Shown piece after piece: positions 1 to 14,500 of a stretch of 64,000 nt of DNA. Made by a program: the position numbers and the translations under genes. Source of the DNA: Flaccisagitta enflata (lineage: Eukaryota > Chaetognatha > Sagittoidea > Aphragmophora); NCBI GenBank assembly GCA_965153355.1, contig OZ231127.1, forward strand, positions 3,410,001 to 3,474,000. Direction: 5' to 3'. The notes beneath the pieces were generated by a model. It saw only the letters and a list, made by a program, of their open reading frames with translations. It made no database searches and was not told the DNA's origin. Position 1 is the stretch's first letter. Each line of letters opens with the position of its first letter.

Positions 1-7
1 GTGAGAG

Positions 8-427
8 CAGGGTAGCGGCCCTAAAGGGCCATGGTCCTGCAGAACACAGGAGTGAATTTCCAGACGTCCTGAGGGGTATATTTCAGGCCTTAGATAAGTA
101 ATCTAAACCAATGAGGGCAAATTGGAGGGCTGGAGGGCAGAATTTAGGCTTTGAGATCAGTATGGATGTTTGGAGGGCAAATTTGATGTTTGGAGGGCTG
201 ATTTGATGTTTAAAAGGGCTGATTGAAGGTTTGGAGGGCAGATTTTAGGTCTGGAGGGCAGATTTGACACATGGGGGGGCTGATTTGAAGCCTGAGGGAC
301 TAATTTGAGATTTGGGAGGGCTAATTTAAGGCCTTGATGGTCAATGGGGGGACGGATGGAAGGATGGAGGTCTGGAAATTCCCTCCTGTGTTCTACAGGA
401 CATCGACTCTTTGGGGCCGCTGCCCAA
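8..427. mobile_element. MITE of the GGGCAGCGGCCC inverted-repeat family, minisatellite body
   Basis: The left end (about 8-58) and right end (about 372-427) are inverted repeats of about 50 bp: GCAGGGTAGCGGCCC on the left and GGGGCCGCTGCCC on the right, each followed inward by a small palindromic region and a GAATTTCC-like motif. The body (about 120-340) is a degenerate tandem repeat of roughly 20 bp (TTTGGAGGGCAGATTTGATG-like). There is no coding capacity. The same termini with different bodies recur at 3,335-3,798, 10,438-10,697, near 13,457 and at 54,118-54,581. A cut-and-paste non-autonomous element is inferred; no transposase or clear target duplication was seen. Confidence 0.6.
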
Positions 428-628
428 AAAGGGCCACCATGGGAAAAAACTGCTGTATAAGGATTAAAATGTTGCTTGGTTGCGGCTATCGTAAAATCGT
501 AAACCTGGGATTTTTTTTGGACATGAATCTGTTGGTCCATCCATCGGTCAGTTGGTTCGTTAGTTAATGAAGGTCAAGTTGAAAGATGTGAAAATTTGCA
601 TTTCGGGTGCTGCGGTTGTGATTGAGTG

Positions 629-822
<194 letters not shown>

Positions 823-1014
823 AGTCTTGGTCATCGACGTTATCTTTGTCCATCACGTTTCCCGACTCATAAAATCGGATGCATTCACGTAGAACTTTTC
901 TAAGGTAGCTTCATAGGTCCTGAGGTCCAGACCAACATAGATACTGAGCATCTCATCAAAGCTAAAGGCGTACATTGTCTTTAACGAACCTGACTAAGCG
1001 GTGTGGATAAATGG

Positions 1015-2036
<1,022 letters not shown>

Positions 2037-2124
2037 GTCATGTCTGGCCGGTTAGTCTGGCCGGTTAGTCTGGCATCACTTCTCAATTCCGTTTTTTTTC
2101 CGTTGACGCCGCCGCTGTTCTTAG

Positions 2125-2154
2125 GGGAAGCTGGCGGAGGACCACCGCTTCCGG
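2125..2154 (+). CDS. 30-nt hinge mini-exon (EAGGGPPLP)
   Basis: CTGTTCTTAG precedes and GTAAGC follows exactly 30 nt that read E-A-G-G-G-P-P-L-P when two bases are left to complete the previous codon. It is phase 1 at both ends, so it can be included or skipped without a frame change. The same exon occurs at 52,915-52,944, and relatives at 52,656-52,685 and 52,760-52,789. Confidence 0.65.
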
Positions 2155-4593
2155 GTAAGCGCATGCCGGTCATGCACGTCAACCACTGACGGGTAAGTGC
2201 CATTGATTTGCGGGCATTTTGCAAAACATGGTCTGTCCTTCAGTGCGTCTATCTCCGCCATCTTTGCAGATAAACTGTTCCTCCATTCATCGAATTATGC
2301 TTTTTAGTCGCGTGCACGCGACTCTACAACCCGCTTTGTCCGTCGGTCGGTCGGTCGGTCGGTCGGTTGGTTGGTCGGTCCGTCACACTTAACCTTTTTT
2401 TATGATTTTATATCTTTGACCTCACTGCTCCTGCCCAAGTGGTCTGGTGACCTCAAATATGGCCCCTGCCCACCTGCACGCGACTTCGGTAGCCGGTATC
2501 CGGCCTTGTTTTTCAAAGACGGTAATCAGTATCGTTTTACAATTAGGACGATATATTGATTTTGCCGTTTCATGGTTTAACTAATCCAATGAAAAAAGGA
2601 AGAAAGGAGATCATCAAGGATAACAAAAAGGGAGCAACAATAAAGTTTAATTAATCATTTCCCTTCGTAATATAATTTTCTTCAGTCTCCACACTCGCAA
2701 TCGATTATTGCTTAAAATGCTCTCATTCTAAAAAAGATTTTTTATTCGTGATTCCTTGAAAAGAGATTAATTAAAACAGTTGAATCCACATATGAATGGT
2801 TTTTAAAGACACCATATCGGAATTTAAATTAAAAAAACTGCGCATTTGCAATCTATTTCAAGTTTGCAACCGTGTATGCGCCACCCTTTAACCTGCAATG
2901 GTGTAGTGGCCACAAATGTATTTTCTCCGACCACCCTGAGGGGACCTGCTTAACCACACCCAACCTATTCTTTCTACCATCTTGGCCATAAATATACGGA
3001 CAGTAGGTGTATAAATTGATTTATTGACTAGAAGTGAGCAGCGAACATGTAAAAATGCATCTATCAGACTATTACTAGGTATGACTAGTAGGGCGGTTAC
3101 CTGAAGGGTGAATTTGGCTCAAAATTTAAAATTCCTCCGCCATCTAACCATACATGCTATGCAGCATTTGGGCAGTAAATCAAGCAAGCAGAGGTCAGTA
3201 TTTGATAAAGAAACCTGCACGGCAACACAATGGTAAAGGTTATGAAAGCAATTTTACGCCCATTGAAACTCTATGGTGTTGCCGTGTGGGTTTTCTTTCC
3301 AGATACCAATCTCCGCTTGTCTCACTTCCTTTTTGGGCAGTGGCCCCAAAGGGCCGATGTCCTGTAGGACACAGGGGTGAATTTCCTTACGTCCGTCCGT
3401 ACGTCCGTACATACGTCCCCCCCCAAAGCTTCTCAATTCTCAAATTCCCATTGAATAACATAGGAAAATGACAAAATGCAAACTTCCCATTGAATAACAT
3501 AGAGAATTTACAAAAAATTATAAAATTGCAAATTTCCCATTGAATAACATGGACAATTAACAAAAAATGAAGAATATGGGAAATTCCAATTGGATAACAT
3601 GGAAAATTGATAAAGAAATGAAAGAAAAAGAAATTCTCATTGAATAATATGGAAAATTGACAAGAAATTGTAAAAAATGTATGACTCCCATTAAATACCA
3701 TGGAAAATTGCGCCAAAGGCCTTAAATATGCCTTCTCAGGATGTAAGGAAATTCACCCCTGTGTCCTACAGGACATCAGCCCTTTAGGGCCGCTGCCCTG
3801 CTCTCACTCCACTTCTTCAGCTGATCACTCCAAGCAGGGCATCGGGTACCGCTGACTATGTGCGATCCTTGGATGACTTGTTAAATACGCTTTAGAGTGT
3901 ATGGTTAGTTGACTGAGGCGTTCTAAAATTTGACCACATTTGACCCTCCAGGTAGCCGCCCTAATGACTAGGTTGGTCATCCGCCCCTGTATGCATAAGC
4001 TTAGGCATCGACTCGTAGAAAGACTGGGGATACTCTGGAGTGATGTTGTTTCAAACCTTTTATGCGATTCATTTCATCCCTGCTTTGAATGTTGTCTTCG
4101 GGTGTTTCTGCAGGTTTTCCCTAGACGAACTCTCTGATGCACAGTCCTTGCTCATATCCTTCATCAGGCTTGCTCGTCTTTTTTAAAGGTCCGCCTCTGA
4201 TGCGAATGGGGAGTCCTTACCATTGCCCACCAAAATTCTTGGCTGATGGAGACGGAGAGAAATGCTACTCATTTTCCACCTTCCCCGTTAATTGGTGAGT
4301 AGACCAAGATTTGTAGTGAAGGCATCTACTGCTACTAGTACTACTGCTAATGCTGTCGGCTGGTTTTTTCCACTGCTGGTTTTTGTGGTCCTAATCATAG
4401 TGGGGATTAAACACCTATTGAATAATGATGAAAGAGCCCCTAAGGAGTCCCCCAAGGAGTCCCCAAAAGAGCCGCCAAGGAGCTCCCAAGCAGACCCAAA
4501 GGAGCCCAAATCAGAGATCCATCTATCCTCATTCTTACATTTACTTTACGTCATTTCCCTTTGTGTTTTCTCATTGTCAGTCTCTCTACACAC

Positions 4594-4628
<35 letters not shown>

Positions 4629-7600
4629 GTCTGTCTGTCTGTCTGTCAGAAAAGAAGAGAAGACTTCCTAAGAATTCTCGATTAATGCTTTTACTCATTT
4701 TTGCTTATTTAATGCTTCTTCCTTCATTTTTCCATTATCTTATTCAAATTTCCTTCCATTAATTGTTGCCTAAAACGTTTCCTCTGCTCTAAGTGAATGT
4801 TGAAGAAAAATGCAAATATATTGAAAAAAAAAGTACTTATACTGTCAAATACGTTATCGGGAAAAAAGTCAAAGTCAGTCTTTGACTTTTTGACATATTC
4901 GAGAGAAACATGGTCAAGGGTTTCAACCAAGCGAATGGGGCCTTCAATAAAATTATTAGAGTGAGTAAATGTGATAATTCTCTTTTATTTGACGCCAAGC
5001 AGAGTTCTTTTAGATAAACTTTTTTCAAGTTATGTTTGTTTGAGCATGCAAATACAAGAAAACATGTTCCTGAGTGTGGCTGACCATAGTTGAGAGTATT
5101 TGTGAGTATTCTAGCTCATTTTACTCAATTTTATTCTGATTTTATATCAGAAAAATGAATACCGTATTTTCTCTAATTAGCGCCCCGGGCGCTTTTGAAA
5201 TTGAACAAATATATTGTCATTCTACCCTCCAATTAACGCCCCCTTTTGATCTGTGAGAACTCTCTAATCATATGTTATTCATAAAAAAAGCTACTTAGAA
5301 TATCAGATAAAGATAAGGTAAAATGTATCTTGCTTGTTATTTATTCAATCCTTGAAAAAAACCCGCTTAAATATGCAAAATCTTTCTACTTTTGCTATTT
5401 CACCTTCTTCCAAATTACTGTTCTGGAGAGCTCAAAGAGGGGGGGGGGCGTTAATTGGAGAGGGGGCGATAAATGGAGAAAATACGGTAAATGTTTTGAT
5501 ACTTGTCTGAGCATGCATAGCTGCTCATCTGTGAGGGTGTTTTTCAGTACTCCAGCTCCCTTAGCTCATTTAGCTTAATTTTGTTTTCAATTTTGAATGA
5601 TATAAATAAATGTTTTGATACGGGTCTGAGGATGCAAATTCAAGATCATGTCAATGAGCATAATTGGTCATCTGGGTGAGTGATTTTGAGTATTTTAGTT
5701 CATCGAGCTTGTTTGGCTCAGTCCCATTTTTCTCTAATTTTCAGTGCAATCAATACATACAATTGTTCTTGATTTAATATAACAAATAAAAAAAATGCAG
5801 TGACTGAAGACGAAAGCATGGTGAAAAGTGACCAATGTTTATGACTTTTTCCTCACGGCGATAGCTATATCTTGATTAGATGCGGATGCATCTACTTACA
5901 AAGCGTACCAACGGGGTAATTACCGTACTGGGTTTGATTTGGTTTCTGCATTTCTATTTTTTTTTGGTTTCTGTGTTCATATTTGTTTTGAATTTTGTAT
6001 TTCTTTTTGTTTTGGTCTCTGCATTTTTATTTGTTATGGTTCGTGTAATTCTATTTGTTATTGTTTTTTTTTTTAGGTATGAAGCTCGGGAATTTTGTTC
6101 CGCTTTTTCTGCTTCTCTTCTTTCCATCGACCAAGCAAAAGAGCAATATTTGATCACGTGGCTCATTAAAGACAATCCTGGTAAGACATGAGATACAATC
6201 TTAGTCAGACATGAAAGACAATCTTTGTAGAACATGAAAGACAATCCTGGTAAGACATATATAACTATAAGACTTTCTTGGTAGGACATGATAGACAATC
6301 CTGGTTAGACATAATAGACAATCTTAGTAAGACATGAAAGACAATCCTGGTATGACAAAAAAAAACATTTCTGGTAAGACATGAAAGACAATCCATGTAT
6401 GACATGAAAGACGATCCTGGTAAGACAAAAAAAATATCATTCCTTGTAAGACATGAAAGAAAATCCTGGCAAGGCATGAAAGACAATCCAGGTATGACAA
6501 GAAACACAATCCTGGTAAGACTAAAAAATACAATCCTGGTAAGACATGAAAGACAATCCTGGTAAGACAAAAAAATATCATTCCTTGTAAGACATGAAAG
6601 AAAATCCTGGCAAGGCATGAAAGACAATCCAGGTATGACAAGAAACACAATCCTGGTAAGACTAAAAAATACAATCCTGGTAAGACATGAAAGACAATCC
6701 TGGTAAGACATGAAAGACGATCCTGGTAAGACATGAAAGACAATCCTGGTAGGACATGAGAGACAGTCATGGTAAGACATAAAAGACATTCCTGGTAAGA
6801 CATGAAAGACAATCCTGTAAGACATGAAAGACATTCCTGGTAAGACATGAAAGACAATCCTGGTAAGATATGAATGACAATCCTGGCAAGGCATGAAAGG
6901 CAATCCTTGTAAGACATGAAAGACAATCCAGGTAAGACATGAAAGACAATCCTGGTAAGGCATGGAAGACAATTGAGCTATAACATGAAAGACAATCCTG
7001 GTAAGGCATGAAAGACAATCCTGGTAAGGCATGGAAGACAATCCAGCTATGACATGAAAGACAATCCTGGTAAGACATGAAAGACAATCCTGGTAAGGCA
7101 TGAAAGACAATCCAGCTATGACATGAAAGACAATCCTGGTAAAACAAAACAAAAAATCCTGGTAAGACATGAAAGAAAATCCTGGTATGACATGAAAGAC
7201 AATCCTGGTAAGACATGAAAAATAATCTTTGTAAGACATCAAAGACAATACTGATAAGACACGAAAAATATTCTTGGTAAGACATGAGAGACAATCATGG
7301 TAAAACATTGAAAACATTTCTGCACTAGTAAGACAAGAAAGACAATCCTGGTAAGACAAGTAAGAAAATCCTGGTAAGACATGAAAGACTATACTGGTAA
7401 GACGTTGACCACCATCAAATCCATCAAGGCAGAGTATGTTTCATGGAAAATTCAGCAACATACTATGCAAGAATGGCCATATACTATGTCGGAATTTAGC
7501 AGCAAACTATGCTCAAAATGATCAAATTTCACATCGCGCTGTAGCATATATTGCAATTGCGCCACAATCTCAAATCGGGTTTCTCTTCATTCCATCAGAA

Positions 7601-10039
7601 GACGCCATAGCAGCCGTCTAAGGTGTTTCCTCTCTCTTCAGTCTTCAAGCCTTTTGGGCTGAGAAAAGAGACTTATATGATAAGAGGATTGAGAAAGTAT
7701 CAGGAGATTGTCAACATGTCAAAAGAGAGAGAGAGAGAGAGAGAGAGACTAAGGCAATGTGAGAGGACAGAACTGATAGTGATACGTATGCACAAGTCAA
7801 CTGATAAAAAACGCCTCGCATCGACAAGCAAAGAAGATGATCGCGGCATGAAGTGTCAAAGGAAGTCAAAGAGAACTTAGAAATGCTCTCCGCAATGGCA
7901 GAGACAAGATGAGAAAAGAAAAAAAAAAGAACGATAACAGAAATAAAAGATAAAACAAATTTAAGATGTGGATGTGGCTGACCGTCTGGTGGGTACAGTT
8001 CGATGGGAGCAATGGCGACCTAGACTGGAGGATAGATTTAAGGTGTCTTAATTTTATTTGTATCATAAGATATTTGAGATCAAATATAAATCATTACTAC
8101 TATGCAAATTAGTTTTTGGGTAAAACTTAAAAGAGCCATAAAACCTATAAAATAGATCAATTGAACTGATTTTTTTTTTCAAAACTATATAAAATTTTCC
8201 ACCTAATCTATTGAGATAGGTTAAAAATTTGAAAAAAGAAGTCTTGATGAGGTCAAATTGCAAATATTTTCACTTAATAAAGCAATCTTTAATTAGCCTA
8301 GATCAAAAATATTTCCCAATAAAAATAAAATTAAGATACCTAAAATATAAAATCTATCCACCAGTCTAGGTCATCATTGCTCCCATCGTACTGTAGGAAA
8401 AGGGGAGTGGAAGCTTTGGAAGCGCCAAAAAATCAATCGCATCCCCATCCCCCAAATCTACGTAAAGATAAATGACGAGGTGTTATGACATGCGCAGAAA
8501 TTGGGCTGAAAACCGGGATATATGAAATGACAGCATGAAAAGTTTACCACAAGTTGGCTCAATGAGGTGAAATTTAAAATTTGAAGTCCCCTAAACCTTT
8601 GTAAAACCTTTGCGCTTGTACATCCAAAATATCATCATGCCAGGTTGACTAGAAGTAATGCTTTAGTGGTTTTACGTTACGGCCTACAGTAGTACCCCGC
8701 CTCATCGGTCCCATTGGGACTGAAGATTTTTCACCTTTATCTCAGGTTCACCTTTAAAAAGAGGTGAAATCACATTAGAAACTGTCATGTGGGACCTTAA
8801 AATCATATAAAATGTTGCCCTTTATTGATGGGGAACCTTTACAAGGGGGTCTGTTATTGCGGGGTCCCACTGACGGTAGCATCACGCGATATTTCGGGGG
8901 CGTTTCTAGTCAAAGACAATTGCGTTTTGAAAGGGCCACTCGGTCGCTAGCTACGTTCGTTCGCTCGCACCGCTCACTCCGCTCACTCGCTCCGCAGCGC
9001 TCCGCTTCGCTATGTTGCTCCGCTTCGCTATGTTGCTCCGCTCACTCGCTCCGCAGCGCTCCGCTTTGCTACGCTCGCTTCATTCACAGGCTCGCTCATT
9101 CACTTCGCTCACTCCCTCATGAGACAGTTAAAATTCTTGAATATGTGTTCACGCTGTGATCGCGTTTCACGGGAACAAACGCGTTTTTGGCGCTCACTAC
9201 TAGGAAATAGAAATCTTCCCACCTATGAATTCATGTCATTTATCTACATGATCACGTATATCTGTTGATTGCAAATGGATCAATGATAGATGTAGGCTCC
9301 CCCTGACTCAATTATCACCGCCAATGGCCGGTTCAGCAATTTGTAAAGTATCAGGAGGTACTTTGGAGTGATGGCTTCCAGCCTTTTTCCATGAAACAAA
9401 TTTTTTCCTCCTTTTTATCTTTGAGTGATCATAACTTTTAAACGGCTGGACTGAATTTGTTGCGCAAAAAAGGAAAAAGATGCCCCTTGAAAAACTCTTC
9501 ATTTTGGCCACCAATTTTTTGTCAATTGATCAAAAAACAACGGAGATATTTAACTTTGAATGGATAAGACTTACTGTAAAAAATTCAAATTAAGAAATCT
9601 TCAAATGGAATGATTTCATTCAAATTAAGATAACTTCTAAACCCAATGAGATAGCAGGATGCGGTTTGCGTAGATGGCTTGCAAATTCGAAGAGCTTCAT
9701 TTTAGTCACCAATTTTTTCTTAGTCAGATGATTTTCACAAGAGTTATAGACTGAAACGTGCGGGAAGATTTCTATTTCCTAGATAGTAGAAACACGCCCT
9801 TCGTTATTTTGTCAGATCACCGACAAATCTCTACTTGGTGGACTGGAGGCAACGCGCAAACGGGCAAATGGATGTGGGCATCAACTCTGCATCTTAAACC
9901 ATTCACTTTTGACCGATGGGCAGAAGGACAATGGCAGGTAACTCACACAAAGACAGACAGACAGACAGACATATACTCTGCATCCCAAACCATTCACTTT
10001 TGACCGATGGGCCGAAGGACAATGGCAGGTAACTCACAT

Positions 10040-10086
<47 letters not shown>

Positions 10087-11461
10087 TATACTCTGCATCT
10101 CAAACCATTCACTTTGGACCGGTGGGCAGAAGGACAATGGCAGGTAACTTACTAAAGTACGCACTATGTAAGGTAAAAGAAATACAGACATATACTCTGT
10201 ATCTCAAACCAAGATCCAGGCCATGGCTAAAAAAAAAACATGGTCAAGTAGGTCGATAGGTGCGCCGGGTGGATCGTCAAGGGTTAGCGTGACGGACAGA
10301 TCCACAGACCAACTGGCAGGTTATAGAGGTGCGTGGGCGCACCTAAAAAGGAGTTGAAATAGTCGCAAAAGCGTTAGATGGTCAGCGTTACCCGTGCCCT
10401 GCCTTAGTAGGTTGTGATTAAAGTTGAGGGGGGAGCAGGGCAGCGGGCACAAAGGGGTCAATGACCTATGCTTTCACATAGGGGAATTTTCTCCTCTTCC
10501 TCCTTCCTGGAATTCAGGCCTCAAAGATAGGATTTTGGCTGTAAGATGGGATTTGGGCCTTGAGGTTGGGATTTGGACCTCAAGACTGGGATTTGGGCCT
10601 CAAGGCTGGGATGTGGGCTTTGAGGCTGAGATATGGGCCTGGAGGTGGGGGGGGAGGGTACGGATAAATTCCCCTGTGTGAAAGCATAGGTCATCGACGA
10701 TGACCTACAGTGGGGTTCGTGGAATAACAGCCTAAACTGGAGGAAGGTATTTAAGTGTCTTAATTTCATTTGACAAACTTGATATTTGAAATATAAGTTG
10801 TTCACTTGATGCTTTTGTCCCTGAGTTTTTTGGTTGCTATGGAAACCAAAATTATTTTTTTAAACAGTTATTACAAGTAGAATATTGATATTTTGACAAA
10901 TATTATCAGTAGTGATGTGGAAGCGGAAGCGGAAGCGGGTGGAAGCGGCACTTTCTCAATGGAAGCGGAAGCGGAAGCGGAAGCGGTTTTCAGAATCTTA
11001 GTGGAAGCGGAAGCGGAAGCGATATTTAATTTTGGTGGAAAGCGAGCCCGGAAGCGGAAGACATGATCAATGTCAAAATATTGTCAGGATCTGAAGTGGA
11101 AGCAGAAGCGGAAGCGGAAGCAGAAGCGTCTGCAGATACAGTGGAAGCGGAAGCGGAAGCGCAGAAAGCTTCCGCTTCCACTTATACACATTATCAGGCT
11201 TGAGCAATTGTATTCTTGTATATTTGGTTTTCCTAATATATAACCAATTTGTAATTTTCTATAGGAATGCAAATCAATGCCAATAAAGGCGGCCTAATAA
11301 GCAATGAGAAAAAAGATACGTAAATGCTGAGATTTAAAGAGAGAGAAGCGAGAAAAACAAAAGAAAAGAGAGAAGAAACAAAATGTGAGACAGAGAGAGA
11401 GGCTCCCGGTCAAGAGCTTTGTTTGCTTTAAGGACAACAAGAGAAGGGAAGCAATAAGAGC

Positions 11462-11521
<60 letters not shown>

Positions 11522-14500
11522 GATAAAGAGAGAGAGAGAAAGACAGACACATACACACACACCAAAAAAAAAAAAAAAGATAAACAAACATAGCTATAAC
11601 ATCTCTTAATGGCTATAAGAAAAATAAAGTTTTTTATCAAATCATAAAGATGAAAATATCTATATGCAGCATCTATCCAATCCAATTTAAAAAATCATTA
11701 TAACGTATAAATCATTATCAATACTTAGTTCATCAATATTATCTTTGTCTGTTACTTTGCCTGCCTAACAGTCATGCTCATCTCTTGATTTGCAAAATGG
11801 TCATTTTGATAATGATAAATCTAAATTTGACTGTTTGGATAACAAGTTATTCTTAAGTTTTTTTTATAGTGATTTTGTTTTGTACAAAAAATATAATTGA
11901 TTGATTCATTTATAGTTAAGAATAAAACATCTGGTAGCTTTTTTCATTTTTACCAACTACATTATTTTCATTTTCATATTATCTTTATATCTATAGTCAA
12001 GGGTTTTCATGTATTATGACTATACTTTTCCATTTGAAAAATAATTATTTTTCTTACTCAAGATTCTTGTGAATCAAGTATAATTGAAATTAAAGTTCTT
12101 TTATATCATAAGATTAGATAAAATAATATAGGCTTTATATAGTGGATATGGTAATGGAAGCGGAAGCGGAAGCGGAAGCGGGGGAAGCGGAAGCGGAGCG
12201 GGAAAAACAGAGTGAAATGGAGCGGAGCGGGCGGAAGCTTTAAAATTTGAAATGGAAGCGGAGCGGGCGGGCGAAAAAAGAATTTCAGTAGGCGGGAAGC
12301 GGGCGAGCGAAAAATTTTGAAAATAGGCGGAAGCGGAAGCAGTCAAAAATTGAGCGCTTCCATCACTGGTTGATAGGGAACATTGCTCAAAATTAAATTT
12401 GCTGCAACTTTCCCACAGTATGTCCTGTGAGAATATAAGCTCGTTTAGCCGTTTGCTAGAGGCATCATTTAGCGGTTGCTAGGTGTGATGCCCCTAGCAG
12501 CGGCCAAACGAGCGATGTTGTTACAGAACATACAATGGGAAAGTTGTAGTATGTGTGATCCTGAGCAATATTCCCTGATAATATTTCTCAAAATATTGAT
12601 ATTTTTGGGGGTTATAAATGTTTGCAAAAATAATTTTGTTTTCTATAGCAACCAAAAACTTTCAAAGACAAAAGCATTAGTGGGAACAACATATTTCAAA
12701 TATAAACTTTTGTCAAATAAGTGAACACTTAATACCTTCCTCCAGTTTAGGCTGTTATTCACGAACCCCACTGTATGTGATATGTCACATGATCGATACA
12801 TGCTGAGACACAGCCCGGACGCATCGTTTCCCGGTCGGGCTTGTACATTCACTCCCTACCTGTGTGTGCGAGGCGCAAATTCAAGTCCTGAGAGCCGAAT
12901 CCCAGTCCCATGGCCCAAATCCTATCCAAAAGGTCCAAATCTGGCCTCCAAGGCCCAAATTTAACCTATGGAGACCCAAATCACACCTTGAGGTCCAAGG
13001 TCTCATGCTTTGAGCTCAAGCCCCTTCGTGAGGCCTCCAAGGTTCATATCGGCCTCAAGGATAGAATTTGGGTCTCCAAGCACAAGATTTGACCTGTCTT
13101 TCTTACAGAGAGAATTTTCTCCTTCTCCTCCTCGTCCTCCTCCTCCTTCTTTGTTACCCCCCCCCCCAGGCCACATATCTCAGCCTCAAGCCCATATCCC
13201 AGCCTGGAGACCCCAATCCCAGTCTTGAAGCCCAAATGCGCCATGAGGCTGGAAGTCGAACCTCAAGAATGGATTTTGGGCCTGTAGACTAGGATTTGGG
13301 CCTTGAGGTGGGGCCCTGAACCTCAAGACTGGGATTTGAGCGTCAAGGCTGGGATATTGGCGAGGCCTGAGACTATGGCTGGTGAGTACGGAAAGAGAGG
13401 AGGAGAAAATTTCACGTGTGGAAGTATGAGTCATCGACCCCTTTGGGGCCGCTGCCCAAAAAGTGTAAAATATGTGTGAAAAGGAAAGTGGGCGTGACGG
13501 ATAGACAAAGCTTAGGAAGAATAAAGGAGCCGATGAGCGTTGAACCAATGAGGAAGAGGAAGAGGAGCGCTTTAAAAGCTGAACCAATGAGACTCATGTG
13601 GGTTTAAGCTTAACCTAAGGGAGCTTAACGACCTAAGCTTCAACTTACGTCACAAAAGGCCGTCTGAGGATTCACACGATCTTTAGTTTAGGTCTTTCAG
13701 TCAACGGATTCAAGTAATCTTATAGTCTCTTTGTAAACGATGTAACGGTGCAGTGGCACTACGTTTTGGAGATAAGAGTTGACAGTGAACAAACAAACAA
13801 TTTCTGTTCACCATATACACAATGCCGTCTGAGGAATGAGGATTCACACGATCTTTAGTTTAGGTCTTTCAGTCAACGGATTCAAGTAATCTTATAGTCT
13901 CTTTGTAAACGATGTAACGGTGCAGTGGCACTACGTTTTGGAGATAAGAGTTGACAGTGAACAAACAAACAATTTCTGTTCACCATATACCCAATGCACC
14001 TAATAATTGTTGTCAATTGATCTGTTCAACAATTATTGCACCCGAATCAATGCCATCATAATCGTTTTGCCAATTTATTCATAGAAGTTGATTACAATCA
14101 TATTTAATGAATTCATAAGTATTTATTTGAAGGTTGACTTTTCCCAGTTTCCAAAATTTTTTCAGGCCACGAGGGATGACACTTGCGTCACATTCAAGTG
14201 TCATTATTGAACTTGTCCTTGTCCTTTGTCCTTTTCCAGGCCACGACGGATGACACATCCATCACATTCAAGTGCCATTATTGAACTTGTCCTTGTCCTT
14301 TGTCCTTTGTCCTTTTCCAGGCCACGAGGGATGACACTTGCGTCACATTCAAGTGTCATTATTGAACTTGTCCTTTGTCCTTTGTCCTTTTCCAGGCCAC
14401 GAGGGATGACACTTGCGTCACATTCAAGTGTCATTATTGAACTTGTCCTTTGTCCTTTGTCCTTTTCCAGGCCACGAGGGATGACACTTGCATCACATTC

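Noticed and set aside
4114-4294. Longer version of CTLD exon 1 using the acceptor TTTCTGCAG at 4,113
   Set aside because: It meets a stop in copy 1 because of the T-tract length, and its phase does not match the preceding hinge exon; the AAAG acceptor fits both copies.
6265-7359. 364-codon antisense open frame (MSYQDCLSCLTRIVFH...)
   Set aside because: It is the reverse strand of the 23-bp minisatellite; all three antisense frames are open because the unit has no antisense stop. Composition and position mark it as an artefact.
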